Assembly: GCF_036013645.1 (NCBI RefSeq) | Contig: NZ_CP107869.1 | Coordinates: 3,844,001 to 3,908,000 of the forward strand | Direction of reading: 5' to 3' | Source of the DNA: Streptomyces sp. NBC_00490 | Lineage (GTDB): Bacteria > Actinomycetota > Actinomycetes > Streptomycetales > Streptomycetaceae | Length of the DNA stretch: 64,000 nucleotides | Shown: piece after piece, positions 51,012 to 59,412 of the stretch | How the letters are laid out: the number at the start of each line of letters is the position of its first letter | Numbering within the stretch: the stretch's first letter is position 1 | Notes under the pieces: generated by a model | Told to the model about the DNA's origin: nothing | The model's input: the letters and a program-made list of their open reading frames with translations, nothing else | Databases searched by the model: none | Position numbers and translations under genes: made by a program

Positions 51012-51860
51012 ATGGGGACGACACAGCGCCGCCGACCCGAGCTGGCCGCGTTTCTGCGCACCAGGCGCGCCCGGGTGACGCCGGCGGACGTGGGGATGCC
51101 GCCGGGCTTACGCCGCCGTACGCCGGGACTGCGCCGCGAGGAGGTCGCCCAGCTCTCGGGGGTCGGGATCACCTGGTACACCTGGCTGGAGCAGGGCCGC
51201 CCGATCAACGCCTCCGCGCAGGTCCTGGACGCCGTGGCGCGCACCCTGCGCCTGGATCCGCCCGAGCGTGAGCATCTGTACCACCTGGCCGAAGTGCCGT
51301 ACTCCTCCGCGCCGGAGGCCGTCGCGCAGTCCGTGGGCCCGGAGGTCCAGGGCATCATCGACGCCCTGGAACCGCGCCCGGCGGTGGTCTACAACTCCCG
51401 GTTCGACATCGTGGCCGCCAACGAGGTCTACCGGACCCTGTTCGGCGTACCGCTGAGACAGCCCAGCGGCCGCCTGCCGAACGCCCTGTGGGCCATATTC
51501 ACCGCGTCGGACGAGGACTGCCCGCTGATGTTCCGGGAGACGGAGCTGCCGGTGATGGTCGCGACCCTGCGCGCCGCCTACGGACTGCATGCCGGCGAGC
51601 GGGTCTGGGAGGACTTCATACGCAAGCTGTCCGGGGTGAGCCCGCTGTTCGCCCGGCTGTGGGAGAGCGGCGACGTGGCGGAGCCGGGACGGCGGGTGAA
51701 GGGTTTCCGGCATCCGGCGGTGGGCGAACTGCGGATGACCTCGTTGTCGCTGTCGATCCATGGGATGCCGGAGTGCCGGATCGTCGTCTACACACCGGAC
51801 GACGAGCAGACGGCACAGCGCACGGCCCTGTTGACGGCAATGAAAAATCCCGCCCTGTGA
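51012..51860 (+). CDS. XRE-family (MmyB-like) transcriptional regulator
   Basis: 282 aa from the ATG at 51012 (an in-frame ATG at 50997 adds five residues). The N-terminal helix-turn-helix region carries the class hallmark 'RRTPGLRREEVAQLSGVG' and 'WYTWLEQGRP'; the C-terminal MmyB-like (MLTR) ligand-binding domain includes 'VVYNSRFDIVAANEVYR' and 'HPAVGELRM'. It is divergent from the MFS pump and likely represses it until a ligand binds. Its stop codon lies inside the terminator hairpin of the following convergent tRNA gene. Confidence 0.88.
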   Translation: MGTTQRRRPELAAFLRTRRARVTPADVGMPPGLRRRTPGLRREEVAQLSGVGITWYTWLEQGRPINASAQVLDAVARTLRLDPPEREHLYHLAEVPYSSAPEAVAQSVGPEVQGIIDALEPRPAVVYNSRFDIVAANEVYRTLFGVPLRQPSGRLPNALWAIFTASDEDCPLMFRETELPVMVATLRAAYGLHAGERVWEDFIRKLSGVSPLFARLWESGDVAEPGRRVKGFRHPAVGELRMTSLSLSIHGMPECRIVVYTPDDEQTAQRTALLTAMKNPAL

Positions 51861-51869
51861 GGACGGGAT
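51847..51869 (-). terminator. Terminator downstream of the second tRNA-Ala
   Basis: ATCCCG-(t)-CCT/AGG-(c)-CGGGAT with a 3-nt loop, followed by UUUU on the minus strand; it overlaps the last codons and stop of the XRE gene. Confidence 0.8.
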
Positions 51870-51878
51870 CTTCGTCTG

Positions 51879-51951
51879 TGGAGCTAAGGAGAATTGAACT
51901 CCTGACCTCCTGCATGCCATGCAGGCGCTCTACCAACTGAGCTATAGCCCC
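51879..51951 (-). tRNA. tRNA-Ala (anticodon GGC), second copy
   Basis: 73 nt, base-for-base the same cloverleaf as the copy at 48783-48855, same orientation, 3.1 kb away. CCA not encoded. Confidence 0.96.
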
Positions 51952-52026
51952 TTGCTGAGTTCTTCCCGCTCGGCGGGGCGAACAAGAAGAACTTTAGCCT
52001 GCGACCTGCCAGAAAGTGAAATCCGC

Positions 52027-52698
52027 TCAGTCGTCGTCGCCGAGCACCGGTTCCGGCAGCGTGCCGGCGTTGTGCTCGAGGAGACGCCAGCCGCGGGCAC
52101 CTTCGCCGAGGACGGACCAGCAGCAGTTGGAGAGGCCGCCGAGGCTCTCCCAGTGCCGGGTCTCCAGACCGAGGAGCCGGCCGATGGTGGTGCGGATCGT
52201 GCCGCCGTGGCTGACCACGACGAGCGTGCCGTTGTCGGGGAGCTTGTCGGCGTGCCGGGTCACCACGGGGGCGGCGCGGTCGGCCACCTCGCTCTCCAGT
52301 TCGCCGCCGCCGCGGCGGACCGGCTCACCGCGCTTCCACGCGGCGTACTCCTCACCGTGCGCGGCGATGATCTCGTCGTGCGTCAGCCCCTGCCAGACGC
52401 CCGCGTAGGTCTCGCGCAGGCCCTCGTCGTGGCTGACGTCGAGACCGGTGAGCGCGGCGAGCTCGGCGGCCGTGTTCGCGGCCCGCTTGAGGTCCGAGGC
52501 GACGATCGCGTCGGGCTCCAGGGAGGCGAGCAGCCGGGCGGCCCGGCGGGCCTGGGCCACGCCGGTCTCGGTGAGCTCCACGTCCGTGGTGCCCTGGAAG
52601 CGGCGCTCCACGTTCCAGGCGGTCTGGCCGTGCCGCCACAGGATGACGCGGCGGCCCCGGCCGGGCCGCCCTGCCGTCACCTCACCGGTGGCGCTCAT
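52027..52698 (-). CDS. Histidine-phosphatase family enzyme, GpgP-like by position
   Basis: 223 aa. 'ILWRHGQTAWN' contains the phospho-accepting His (RHG), and 'VVVSHGGTIR' the second catalytic His. The branch includes phosphoglycerate mutases and phosphatases. In Mycobacterium tuberculosis the gene next to rsfS-nadD encodes the glucosyl-3-phosphoglycerate phosphatase GpgP; the same order here suggests a similar role, but this is inference from synteny. Its ATG overlaps the rsfS stop in an ATGA. Confidence 0.85.
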   Translation of the reverse strand: MSATGEVTAGRPGRGRRVILWRHGQTAWNVERRFQGTTDVELTETGVAQARRAARLLASLEPDAIVASDLKRAANTAAELAALTGLDVSHDEGLRETYAGVWQGLTHDEIIAAHGEEYAAWKRGEPVRRGGGELESEVADRAAPVVTRHADKLPDNGTLVVVSHGGTIRTTIGRLLGLETRHWESLGGLSNCCWSVLGEGARGWRLLEHNAGTLPEPVLGDDD

Positions 52699-53141
52699 CG
52701 CCAGTCACCACCGAGGTCCTCGGCGTCCTCGGCGGCCTTCAGCTTGGCGTGCTCCTCGGCCTTGCCGCGGGTGGCCTTGGCGTCCTCGGGCAGGTCGAGC
52801 TCGGGGCAGTCCTTCCACAGCCGCTCCAGGGCGTAGAAGACGCGCTCCTCGCTGTGCTGGACGTGGACGACGATGTCGACGTAGTCGAGCAGGACCCAGC
52901 GGGCCTCGCGGTCGCCCTCGCGGCGCACCGGCTTGACGCCGAGCTCCTTCTGGAGCCGCTCCTCGATCTCGTCGACGATCGACTTGACCTGGCGGTCGTT
53001 GGGCGCGGAGGCCAGCAGGAAGGCGTCCGTGATCGACAGTACGTCGCTGACGTCGTAGGCGATGATGTCGTGCGCGAGCTTGTCGGCGGCCGCCTGTGCG
53101 GCGGTGTGGATGAGCTCGATGGAGCGGTCAGTGGCGGTCAC
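52695..53141 (-). CDS. rsfS: Ribosomal silencing factor RsfS
   Basis: 148 aa. 'AADKLAHDIIAYDVSDVLSI', read in two pieces, and 'SAPNDRQVKSIVDEIEERL' followed by 'WVLLDYVDIVVHVQ' are the RsfS/Iojap signature. It binds L14 on the 50S subunit and blocks subunit joining in starvation. It sits between the LCP-like/nadD genes and the phosphatase gene; the C-terminal tail is extended and charged as in other actinobacteria. Confidence 0.94.
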   Translation of the reverse strand: MTATDRSIELIHTAAQAAADKLAHDIIAYDVSDVLSITDAFLLASAPNDRQVKSIVDEIEERLQKELGVKPVRREGDREARWVLLDYVDIVVHVQHSEERVFYALERLWKDCPELDLPEDAKATRGKAEEHAKLKAAEDAEDLGGDWR

Positions 53142-53227
53142 TACACGGCTTTCGGTCGGCGGTCACTTGACATCAAGGGTCTCACGGACCGCCGACGGCT
53201 CCCCATTCCTTTGACGATCACGCCGTG

Positions 53228-53259
53228 GGGCCGGGTCGCGGACGTCCGCGACCCGGCCC
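53228..53259 (-). terminator. Perfect 32-bp palindromic terminator after the LCP-like gene
   Basis: GGGCCGGGTCGCGGAC directly joined to GTCCGCGACCCGGCCC, 16-bp arms without spacer, 33 bp after the LCP-like stop. No U-tract. Confidence 0.7.
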
Positions 53260-53291
53260 TGTGACCCGGTTCCCGCCGGTCTTCCGGCCGG

Positions 53292-55010
53292 TTACGACGC
53301 CGAGGGCTCGTAGTCCTGGCCGAGGACCACGGAGACGTTCGCGTTGGAGGAGGTCTTGCCCTTGGTGACGGCGCTGGTGGGCAGGCCCAGGGTCTTGGCG
53401 ACCTCGGTGGCGTTCTCCTTGTCGGCGGCGTCGGTGTAGACGACCTCGGAGGCGCTCCGGGCGGCGGACGCGGTGCCGCCCTCCAGGAAGGTGAAGCCGC
53501 CGTTGAGGAGCACGATGCGGGCCTTCTCGGAGTTGCCCTTGACGCCGCTGGCGTTCTGGACGGAGACGCGGACGGCGGCATCCTTGTCGGGGCTCTTCGC
53601 GGTGCCGCCGAGGACGTCCTTGACGACGCTGTCGCTGGCCTGGGCGCTCAGCGTGCCGTCGGTCTGGACGGGCAGCAGGGCGGTCTTGTAGTCGCCGCCC
53701 TTGGCGAGGTCAGCGAGCTTGGCGAGGAAGGTGCCGAGGTCCTTGTCGGTGAGCGAGGGGTCGAGGATCTGTGCCAGCGTCTGGACGGTGACCGTGGCGC
53801 CCTGCGCGTCGGAGGACACCTTGCGCAGCACGCCCTGCATGACCTGCCCGAACCGCTCCAGCTGGGCGTTCTGGGCCTCGCCGGAGGCGCGGTAGGTGGC
53901 GTAGGCGACGGCCGCCTTGCCGCCGAGGGTCCGGTCCTTGCCCTTGCTCACCAGGGGCGCGGTGCCCTTCTTGCCGTCCGGGTCGGGCACGTCGGCGTTG
54001 GTGTCGACCTCGATGTTGCCGATGATGTCGACGAGGTTCTGCAGGTAGGGGGTGTCCAGGCGCCAGGTGCCCTGGATCTCGGTCCCGAGGACCGTGTCGA
54101 TGGCCTCGCGGGTGCCGGAGGAGCCGTCGTCCTCGACCGACTTGGCGAGCGTGGTCGTGGAGCCGTCGTCGTCGGCCACGGCGAGGGAGTTGGGGAGCAG
54201 GACCGTGGTGCCCTGCTCGGTGGTGGTGTTGTCGACGAGCAGCGCCGTGGAGGTGCCGCCCTTCTTGGTGTTGTGCAGGTGGACGACGATCACGTCGCGC
54301 TTCTGGGCGGCCGCGGAGGTGGCCGTGCCCGTCTTGGAGTCGGAGGAGGACAGGCCGGGCAGCTTCCCGGCGTACCAGAGGTAGCCGACGCCGCCGACCG
54401 CGGTCAGCGCCAGGACGACGACGAGGGCGACGAGGCGGCTGCGGGCGCGGCGCTTGGCCTCCTCGCGCCGCTCGGTGCGGTTCTCGGTGAAGTTCAGCCA
54501 GTCGATGACGTCCTCGGAGTCGGTGTCCGGCTCCTCGACGAAGGCGAACTGCCCGGTCGCGTAGTCGCGTTCGGACCGGCCGTCACCGGCGGCAACGTCG
54601 GTCTCCTCGGCCGGGCCGGCCTGCTGCGGGATGTAGGCGGTCTGCTCGGCGACCCGGGGCTGCTGCCCGCTCGCGGCGGCGTGGCCGTAGGGGTCGTACG
54701 ACGTCCCGGGCGCCCCGGGCGCTCCTTGCGCCGCTCCGTTCCCGTACGGGTCGTAGGACGGCACGGGAGCCTGCTGACCGGTGCCGTACGGGTCGTACGA
54801 CTGCCCGGGGTACTGCCCTGTCTGCTGTCCGCCCGCCGCGTACGGGTCGTAGCCGTAGCCCTGTTGCTGTGCGTACGGGTCGTACGGCTGCTGTTGCGGC
54901 TGCTGCTGGGCGGCCGGCTGGTAGATGGGCCGGCCGTACTCGTCGTAGCCGACGAGCTCGTACCGGTCGTCGTGGTCGCCGCCGTGTCCCGCGTCGTATC
55001 GGTCGTTCAC
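53292..55010 (-). CDS. LytR-CpsA-Psr-like envelope protein with LytR C-terminal domain; catalytic residues not conserved
   Basis: 572 aa from the GTG at 55010 (GAGAGGGG upstream). A cytosolic Pro/Gln/Tyr-rich N terminus (~1-135) carries five 'YDPY' repeats. A single membrane helix follows ('LVALVVVLALTAVGGVGYLWY', read as one span near residue 200). Then comes an LCP-like domain (~235-460) and a LytR_C domain (~480-572, 'VRVSVQNASGVKG'). The usual LCP 'PRDS' Arg is replaced ('LLPNSL') and the Arg-rich 'RHR...D..R' segment reads 'ATYRASGEAQNAQLERF', so ligase activity is doubtful. It lies between nadD and rsfS in the conserved cluster and may have a structural or regulatory role in cell-wall polymer attachment. 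Confidence 0.82.
   Translation of the reverse strand: MNDRYDAGHGGDHDDRYELVGYDEYGRPIYQPAAQQQPQQQPYDPYAQQQGYGYDPYAAGGQQTGQYPGQSYDPYGTGQQAPVPSYDPYGNGAAQGAPGAPGTSYDPYGHAAASGQQPRVAEQTAYIPQQAGPAEETDVAAGDGRSERDYATGQFAFVEEPDTDSEDVIDWLNFTENRTERREEAKRRARSRLVALVVVLALTAVGGVGYLWYAGKLPGLSSSDSKTGTATSAAAQKRDVIVVHLHNTKKGGTSTALLVDNTTTEQGTTVLLPNSLAVADDDGSTTTLAKSVEDDGSSGTREAIDTVLGTEIQGTWRLDTPYLQNLVDIIGNIEVDTNADVPDPDGKKGTAPLVSKGKDRTLGGKAAVAYATYRASGEAQNAQLERFGQVMQGVLRKVSSDAQGATVTVQTLAQILDPSLTDKDLGTFLAKLADLAKGGDYKTALLPVQTDGTLSAQASDSVVKDVLGGTAKSPDKDAAVRVSVQNASGVKGNSEKARIVLLNGGFTFLEGGTASAARSASEVVYTDAADKENATEVAKTLGLPTSAVTKGKTSSNANVSVVLGQDYEPSAS
54680..54900 (-). repeat. Tandem YDPY-coding repeats in the LCP-like gene
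   Basis: Five TACGACCCGTACG-type units encode [S/G/P]YDPY[G/A] separated by short Gln/Gly/Pro linkers of 6-15 residues. The tract is in frame and contributes a disordered cytosolic tail. Confidence 0.75.
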
Positions 55011-55026
55011 CGGTGCCCCTCTCGGC

Positions 55027-55665
55027 TCACTCGCCGCGGTACAGCTCGCGCTTGTCGATGTAGCGCACGACTCCGTCCGGCACCATGTACCAGATGGGGT
55101 CCCCCTTGGCGACTCTCGCACGGCAGTCCGTCGAGGAGATGGCGAGCGCGGGCACCTCCACGAGGGAGACACCACCCTCGGGGAGCCCCGCGTCCGTGAG
55201 GTGGTGGCCGGGGCGGGTGACCCCGATGAAGTGCGCCAGGGAGAACAGTTCCACGGTGTCGCGCCAGGTCAGCAGCTGGGCGAGAGCGTCGGCGCCGGTG
55301 ATGAAGAAGAGGTCCGTGTCGGGGTTGAGCGCACGCAGGTCGCGCAGGGTGTCCACGGTGTAGGTGGGACCGCCCCGGTCGAGGTCGATCCGGCTCACCG
55401 AGAACTGCGGGTTCTCGGCGGTCGCGATGACCGTCATCAGATAGCGGTCCTCGGCCGGCGAGACGCTGCGGTGGCTCTTCTGCCACGGCTGCCCGGTCGG
55501 CACGAACACCACCTCGTCCAGGTGGAACTGCGCGGCGACCTCACTGGCCGCCACGAGGTGCCCGTGGTGGATCGGGTCGAACGTTCCGCCCATGACGCCG
55601 AGGCGGCGCTTGCCGGGGTTCGACGGGGCGTTGCCCGGGCCGGTAGGCATGTCCTGCTCTCCCAT
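55027..55665 (-). CDS. nadD: Nicotinate-nucleotide adenylyltransferase
   Basis: 212 aa from the ATG at 55665, or 207 aa from the ATG at 55650, which has GGGAG and AGCAGG just upstream; both are plausible. '[15 protein letters not shown]' contains the HxGH nucleotidyl-transfer motif and '[11 protein letters not shown]' the ISSTxxR motif. It makes nicotinic acid adenine dinucleotide in NAD synthesis. The LCP-like gene starts 17 bp after its stop, so both are probably on one transcript with rsfS. Confidence 0.95.
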   Translation of the reverse strand: MGEQDMPTGPGNAPSNPGKRRLGVMGGTFDPIHHGHLVAASEVAAQFHLDEVVFVPTGQPWQKSHRSVSPAEDRYLMTVIATAENPQFSVSRIDLDRGGPTYTVDTLRDLRALNPDTDLFFITGADALAQLLTWRDTVELFSLAHFIGVTRPGHHLTDAGLPEGGVSLVEVPALAISSTDCRARVAKGDPIWYMVPDGVVRYIDKRELYRGE

Positions 55666-55744
55666 GCGTGCAGACCCTACCGGCCCGTCCTGAGGACACC
55701 GGTCGGAGGAGGCCCGGAGTGCCCTGTTATGGGCACCGGGTGCC

Positions 55745-55909
55745 TCAGCGGTCGCGGTTGAAGCGGGTGGTGATCCACAGCAGGAGCAGCAGGACGACGA
55801 AAGCGCCGCCACCGGTGAGAAGGGGGTTGAGGCTCTCGTGGTTGCCGCCGTGCTCCTCGCCCTCGGCGGCAAGGGTGACCAACTGGGCTGCGGCGCTGTG
55901 GAAGCTCAT
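55745..55909 (-). CDS. Tiny single-pass membrane protein (54 aa)
   Basis: 54 aa. An acidic, His-containing N-terminal half ('[15 protein letters not shown]') is followed by one membrane helix ('[14 protein letters not shown]') and a basic C terminus ('TRFNRDR'), so the N terminus should face outside. Too short for homology by eye. It lies upstream of nadD on the same strand. Confidence 0.65.
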   Translation of the reverse strand: MSFHSAAAQLVTLAAEGEEHGGNHESLNPLLTGGGAFVVLLLLLWITTRFNRDR

Positions 55910-56017
55910 CTTCGGCAGGACCTATCCGGTGGGCGGGATAAAGATGTCGGCCCATCGTAAGCGGGCGGCTCCGCGCCGATCACGCCGACTCCGCCGCGAG
56001 GGAACTTCCGCGCTCTT

Positions 56018-56179
56018 TCAGTCGTCTTTCTGCCTGTAGCCACGCAGCAGGAACCACGCGGTCAGGGCACAGCCCACCAGCATCACGACCAGTACGACCC
56101 GGAGCAGGTTTCCGGCCCCTTGCTGCTCGGCTGCGCCCGCGGCTCCGGCGAGCCAGGCGGACGCGGGGTTGTGCTCCAT
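56018..56179 (-). CDS. Tiny single-pass membrane protein (53 aa)
   Basis: 53 aa from the ATG at 56179 behind a strong AAGGAG at 7 nt. It begins M-E-H-N-P-A-S-A-W-L and has one helix ('LLRVVLVVMLVGCALTAWFLL') and a charged tail ('RGYRQKDD'). It is divergent from the M48 peptidase gene. Function unknown. Confidence 0.65.
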   Translation of the reverse strand: MEHNPASAWLAGAAGAAEQQGAGNLLRVVLVVMLVGCALTAWFLLRGYRQKDD

Positions 56180-56303
56180 GACGGGACTCCTTCGCTGTAC
56201 TGCCCGTCCACCGTATCTCCGCCTAGGCTGGGCTCTGCTTCGGGGGCGCAAAGGACCGCACAAGGGTCCGCAAAGGGTCACTCTCACGCACATGGGGGAA
56301 GAC

Positions 56304-57422
56304 ATGTCCGACGACGGACACGAGCAGAACGGGCACGAGCAGAACGGGCACGAGAACGTGCCGAGCAGGCAGCGCAGGCGCTTCCCCGGAATCTCCTCGC
56401 GTGCGTACGAGCACCCTGCCGACCGCTCCGCCCTGGTGGCGCTGCGGAAGCTGAGCGGGTTCGACACGGTCTTCAAGGCGCTCAGCGGGCTGCTGCCCGA
56501 GCGGAGCCTGAGGCTGCTGTTCCTGTCCGACTCCGTACGGGTGTCGGACCAGCAGTTCGCGTACCTCAACGACATGCTGCGGGACGCCTGTTACATCCTG
56601 GACCTGGAGAAGGTCCCGCCGATGTACGTGAGCCAGGACCCGAAGCCGAACGCGATGTGCATCGGCCTGGACGAGCCGATCATCGTCGTCACCACGGGCC
56701 TCGTCGATCTGCTGGACGAGGAGGAGATGCGGGCGGTCGTCGGGCACGAGGTGGGGCACGCCCTGTCCGGCCACGCGGTCTACCGGACCATCCTGCTGTT
56801 CCTGACCAGCCTCGCCATCCGGGTGGCGTGGATCCCGCTGGGCAACCTCGCGATCATGGCGATCGTGACCGCGCTGCGCGAGTGGTTCCGCAAGTCGGAG
56901 CTGTCGGCGGACCGGGCGGGGCTGCTGGTGGGGCAGGACCTGAGGGCCTCGATGCGGGGTCTGATGAAGCTGGCGGGCGGCCACCATCTGCACGAGATGA
57001 ACGTGGACGCGTTCCTGAAGCAGGCCGAGGAGTACGAGGCCGGGGGCGATCTGCGCGACTCCGTGCTGAAGATCCTCAATGTGCTGCCGCGTTCCCACCC
57101 CTTCACCACCGTGCGGGCGGCCGAGCTGAAGAAGTGGGCCGAGTCCCGCGACTACCAGCGGATCATGGACGGCCACTACCCGCGCCGCACCGAGGACAAG
57201 GACACCTCGGTCACGGACTCCTTCCGTGAGTCGGCGGCCAGCTACGCGAGCAATGTGAAGAGCTCCAAGGACCCCCTGATGAAGCTGGTCAGCGACATCG
57301 CCGGCGGCGCGGGCGACCTGGGCGGCCGCGTCCGCCGAGGCTTCGGCGGCTTCACGACCACGACCACAAGGGACGACCAGCCTCCGACGGACACGGACAC
57401 ACCGCCCCGCAATGACAACTGA
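56304..57422 (+). CDS. M48-family membrane metalloprotease (HtpX-like)
   Basis: 372 aa from the ATG at 56304 (GGGGAAG upstream; an in-frame ATG at 56292 adds four residues). After a His/Glu-rich start with 'HEQNG' repeats, the zinc site 'VVGHEVGHALSGH' (HExxH) and downstream 'SELSADRAGLL' (third ligand Glu) are intact. One or two membrane segments follow the HExxH ('ILLFLTSLAIRVAWIPLG' and 'LAIMAIVTALREW'). It would degrade misfolded membrane proteins. The Thr-rich acidic tail is poorly conserved. Followed by repeat family 2. Confidence 0.88.
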   Translation: MSDDGHEQNGHEQNGHENVPSRQRRRFPGISSRAYEHPADRSALVALRKLSGFDTVFKALSGLLPERSLRLLFLSDSVRVSDQQFAYLNDMLRDACYILDLEKVPPMYVSQDPKPNAMCIGLDEPIIVVTTGLVDLLDEEEMRAVVGHEVGHALSGHAVYRTILLFLTSLAIRVAWIPLGNLAIMAIVTALREWFRKSELSADRAGLLVGQDLRASMRGLMKLAGGHHLHEMNVDAFLKQAEEYEAGGDLRDSVLKILNVLPRSHPFTTVRAAELKKWAESRDYQRIMDGHYPRRTEDKDTSVTDSFRESAASYASNVKSSKDPLMKLVSDIAGGAGDLGGRVRRGFGGFTTTTTRDDQPPTDTDTPPRNDN

Positions 57423-57441
57423 CGGCCGCTGAAGACGCCCA

Positions 57442-57489
57442 AAGGGGCGCGGGGAACTGCGCGAGCAACCACTGACGGCCCGCAGCCGC
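57442..57489 (+). repeat. Dispersed repeat family 2, copy C
   Basis: 'AAGGGGCGCGGGGAACTGCG' to 'CGCAGCCG' matches copies at 6851 and 21443. It lies between convergent genes (M48 protease and the membrane protein at 57521). Confidence 0.75.
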
Positions 57490-57520
57490 CGCACAACCGC
57501 ACCCCTAATGCGAAATGGCG

Positions 57521-58600
57521 TCAAACCTTCGGCTGAGCCCCAGTGGCCAACGTCCCGCACACCGCCGTCGCCCGATCCGTGGCGAACGGATCCGTGCCGG
57601 CCGGCCCGCCCGTCTTCGCGGTCTGGCCGGCCAGCAGCGGACTCAGCACCTCCGCCACGTCGCCCCCGCAGGACATCGGCCCGGCCTGGACGTACGACAC
57701 GGTGAGCTGGGCCTGGTGCAGGCGCACGTCGTTGTGGTCGAAGCGGAACCGCATCTCGCGCCGCACGGTGAACAGCGACGCCTCGGCCTTGGCACCCGCC
57801 CCGACGGGCCGCAGCGCGTACACGAAGGTGTGGTCCGCGGTGACCTCGAGGAACGTCGAGTCGGTCTCGGTGGCCCGCAGGGTCCCCTGCACCCGGATCC
57901 TCGGGTCGGCCAGCTCGACGCTCTTGGCGTCGAAGCGCACCAGCCATCCGGTGACCGTGTGGCGCCCGTCGGCGGCCGGATGGCTCAGGCTCTCGTCGAA
58001 CTGGAGGTGCTGGTCCGCCGGCAGCAGCACCCGCACGGGACGGGTCTGCCCGCCGGTGAGCACCTCCGGGTAGAGCGCGGAGCGGACGAGGTACTCCTTG
58101 ACGGTGTCCAGCGCGCTCGACACCTGGGTCTGGGAGAAGTGCGAGGTGTCACGGGCGGCGGGCATCGTGATCCCCGCGGCGCCGATGCGGAACCGGGCGG
58201 CGGGGCTGTGCGCGTACAGCTGCTCGGGGTCGGTCGCGCCGGGCACCTTGCCCTCGGGGGCGAGCGGGACGACGGTCGCCCGGAAGAGGCTCGCTTCGAC
58301 ATCCCTCATCGCGGCGGGGCTCTCGTAGGGGTGCCGTACGCCCATGTAGATCGCCGTGCCGAAGGCCAGGGCGATCAGCAGGACCAGGACGAGCGCCTGC
58401 CGGGACAGTCCGCCGCGGCGGACCGGTGGACGGCGGCGGACGGCGGGCGCGTGGTCGGCGATGCGCTCCTGCGCGGAGAATTCCTGGAGCCGGGCAGCAC
58501 GGACGAACGATTCGTCGAAGACGACGGATCGGTACTCGTCCTCTCCACCAGCGGGGCCGCCCTCGGGTGCCCCCTCGGGTGGTTCTCCAGGCCCTCCCAT
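57521..58600 (-). CDS. Single-pass membrane protein with large exported domain and SVVFDE-type N-terminal motif
   Basis: 359 aa. A Gly/Glu-rich start leads to 'EYRSVVFDESFVRAARLQEF' (~residues 22-41), then an Arg-rich stretch and one membrane helix ('ALVLVLLIALAFGTAIYM', ~70-87). The remaining ~270 residues are extracytoplasmic, with two late Cys ('GPMSCGGD', 'ATAVCGTL') that could pair. The ATG at 58600 has no ribosome site but TACTCT lies 8 nt upstream, suggesting a leaderless transcript. By gene order it should match S. coelicolor SCO2583; function unknown to me. Confidence 0.75.
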   Translation of the reverse strand: MGGPGEPPEGAPEGGPAGGEDEYRSVVFDESFVRAARLQEFSAQERIADHAPAVRRRPPVRRGGLSRQALVLVLLIALAFGTAIYMGVRHPYESPAAMRDVEASLFRATVVPLAPEGKVPGATDPEQLYAHSPAARFRIGAAGITMPAARDTSHFSQTQVSSALDTVKEYLVRSALYPEVLTGGQTRPVRVLLPADQHLQFDESLSHPAADGRHTVTGWLVRFDAKSVELADPRIRVQGTLRATETDSTFLEVTADHTFVYALRPVGAGAKAEASLFTVRREMRFRFDHNDVRLHQAQLTVSYVQAGPMSCGGDVAEVLSPLLAGQTAKTGGPAGTDPFATDRATAVCGTLATGAQPKV

Positions 58601-58701
58601 ATCTTCAGAGTAGGTCTCCGGGAGCTCAGGTAAACGCCCCGCTGCGCGACAACTTCTGACAGGTTCTCACCAGGATCGTCAGCCGGTGGGCCGGTAAAGG
58701 C

Positions 58702-59280
58702 TCACGGCATCCGCGGGGTCGCCGAGATGGCCGGCTGGGAGTGGTCGGCGGAGGCCGAGGGTGCCGACCCGGTGCCCTGCTCCAGTCCGGTGGAGGCGGG
58801 GGCGGACGGACCTTGGTCCCGGCTGTTGGAGGAGGCGCCCCGGTAGACCGCGGTGAAGGCCAGCGCGACCATGCCGATGCCCATCACGAGGGCCAGCATC
58901 CAGGCGACGGGACGGTGCCAGCGGACCTGTTTGCCGTACGTCCCCGGGGCGCCGTAGCGGCCCTCCAGGACATCGGTGTCGTCCAGCTCGTCGAGCTCGG
59001 GATCATGGCCGAAACGGTCGTGCCCGTCGGGGCCGTACCCGTCCTCGTAGCGCTCGCCTCTGCCGTGGGTCCGGCGGGCCTCGGCCTCGGAGGCCTCCGC
59101 TCTCGCCTGCGCGGCGGCCAGGAGGCGTTCGACGGCGGTCGGCTCGTGCACCACGGCCGCTCGTACGAAGGCCTCGTCGAAGACCACGGAGGCGAACTCT
59201 TCGTCCGACACCCCGCGGTCGTGGTCGTCGTCGGGCTCCCAGCCGTCAGGGAACGGCGTGCCCCCCACGTCCTCCGGCAC
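58702..59280 (-). CDS. Membrane protein with the same SVVFDE-type N-terminal motif (SCO2584-like by position)
   Basis: 192 aa from the GTG at 59280; a frame extending to 59391 lacks start signals. 'EFASVVFDEAFVRAAVVHEP' at ~29-48 matches the neighbour's motif. An acidic linker follows, then one membrane helix ('VAWMLALVMGIGMVALAFTAV') and a Ser/Pro/Thr-rich exported tail. TACTCT lies 7 nt before the GTG, as in the neighbour. From memory, S. coelicolor SCO2584, at the corresponding locus, was reported as a partner of the spore wall synthesizing complex; I cannot verify identity. Confidence 0.7.
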   Translation of the reverse strand: MPEDVGGTPFPDGWEPDDDHDRGVSDEEFASVVFDEAFVRAAVVHEPTAVERLLAAAQARAEASEAEARRTHGRGERYEDGYGPDGHDRFGHDPELDELDDTDVLEGRYGAPGTYGKQVRWHRPVAWMLALVMGIGMVALAFTAVYRGASSNSRDQGPSAPASTGLEQGTGSAPSASADHSQPAISATPRMP

Positions 59281-59412
59281 GGATCCAGAGTAGACCTGGG
59301 GGGTCAATTTGGGCAGACGGTATGGAAATTCATCCGCCTGGTGAGACACCTCTCGTGCGGCACCGGCGCGCACCGGGAGCGCGTGCCGCACGCATATGCG
59401 CGGACGCGCGCC

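Noticed and set aside
48783..51951. tRNA pair considered as attL/attR of an integrated element
   Set aside because: Both copies are complete functional tRNAs and no integrase or excisionase lies between them; recorded only as a recombination-prone direct repeat.
54680..54900. Regularly spaced YDPY repeats considered as a CRISPR-like array
   Set aside because: Units are in-frame protein repeats with variable short spacers, no palindromic repeat and no cas genes nearby.
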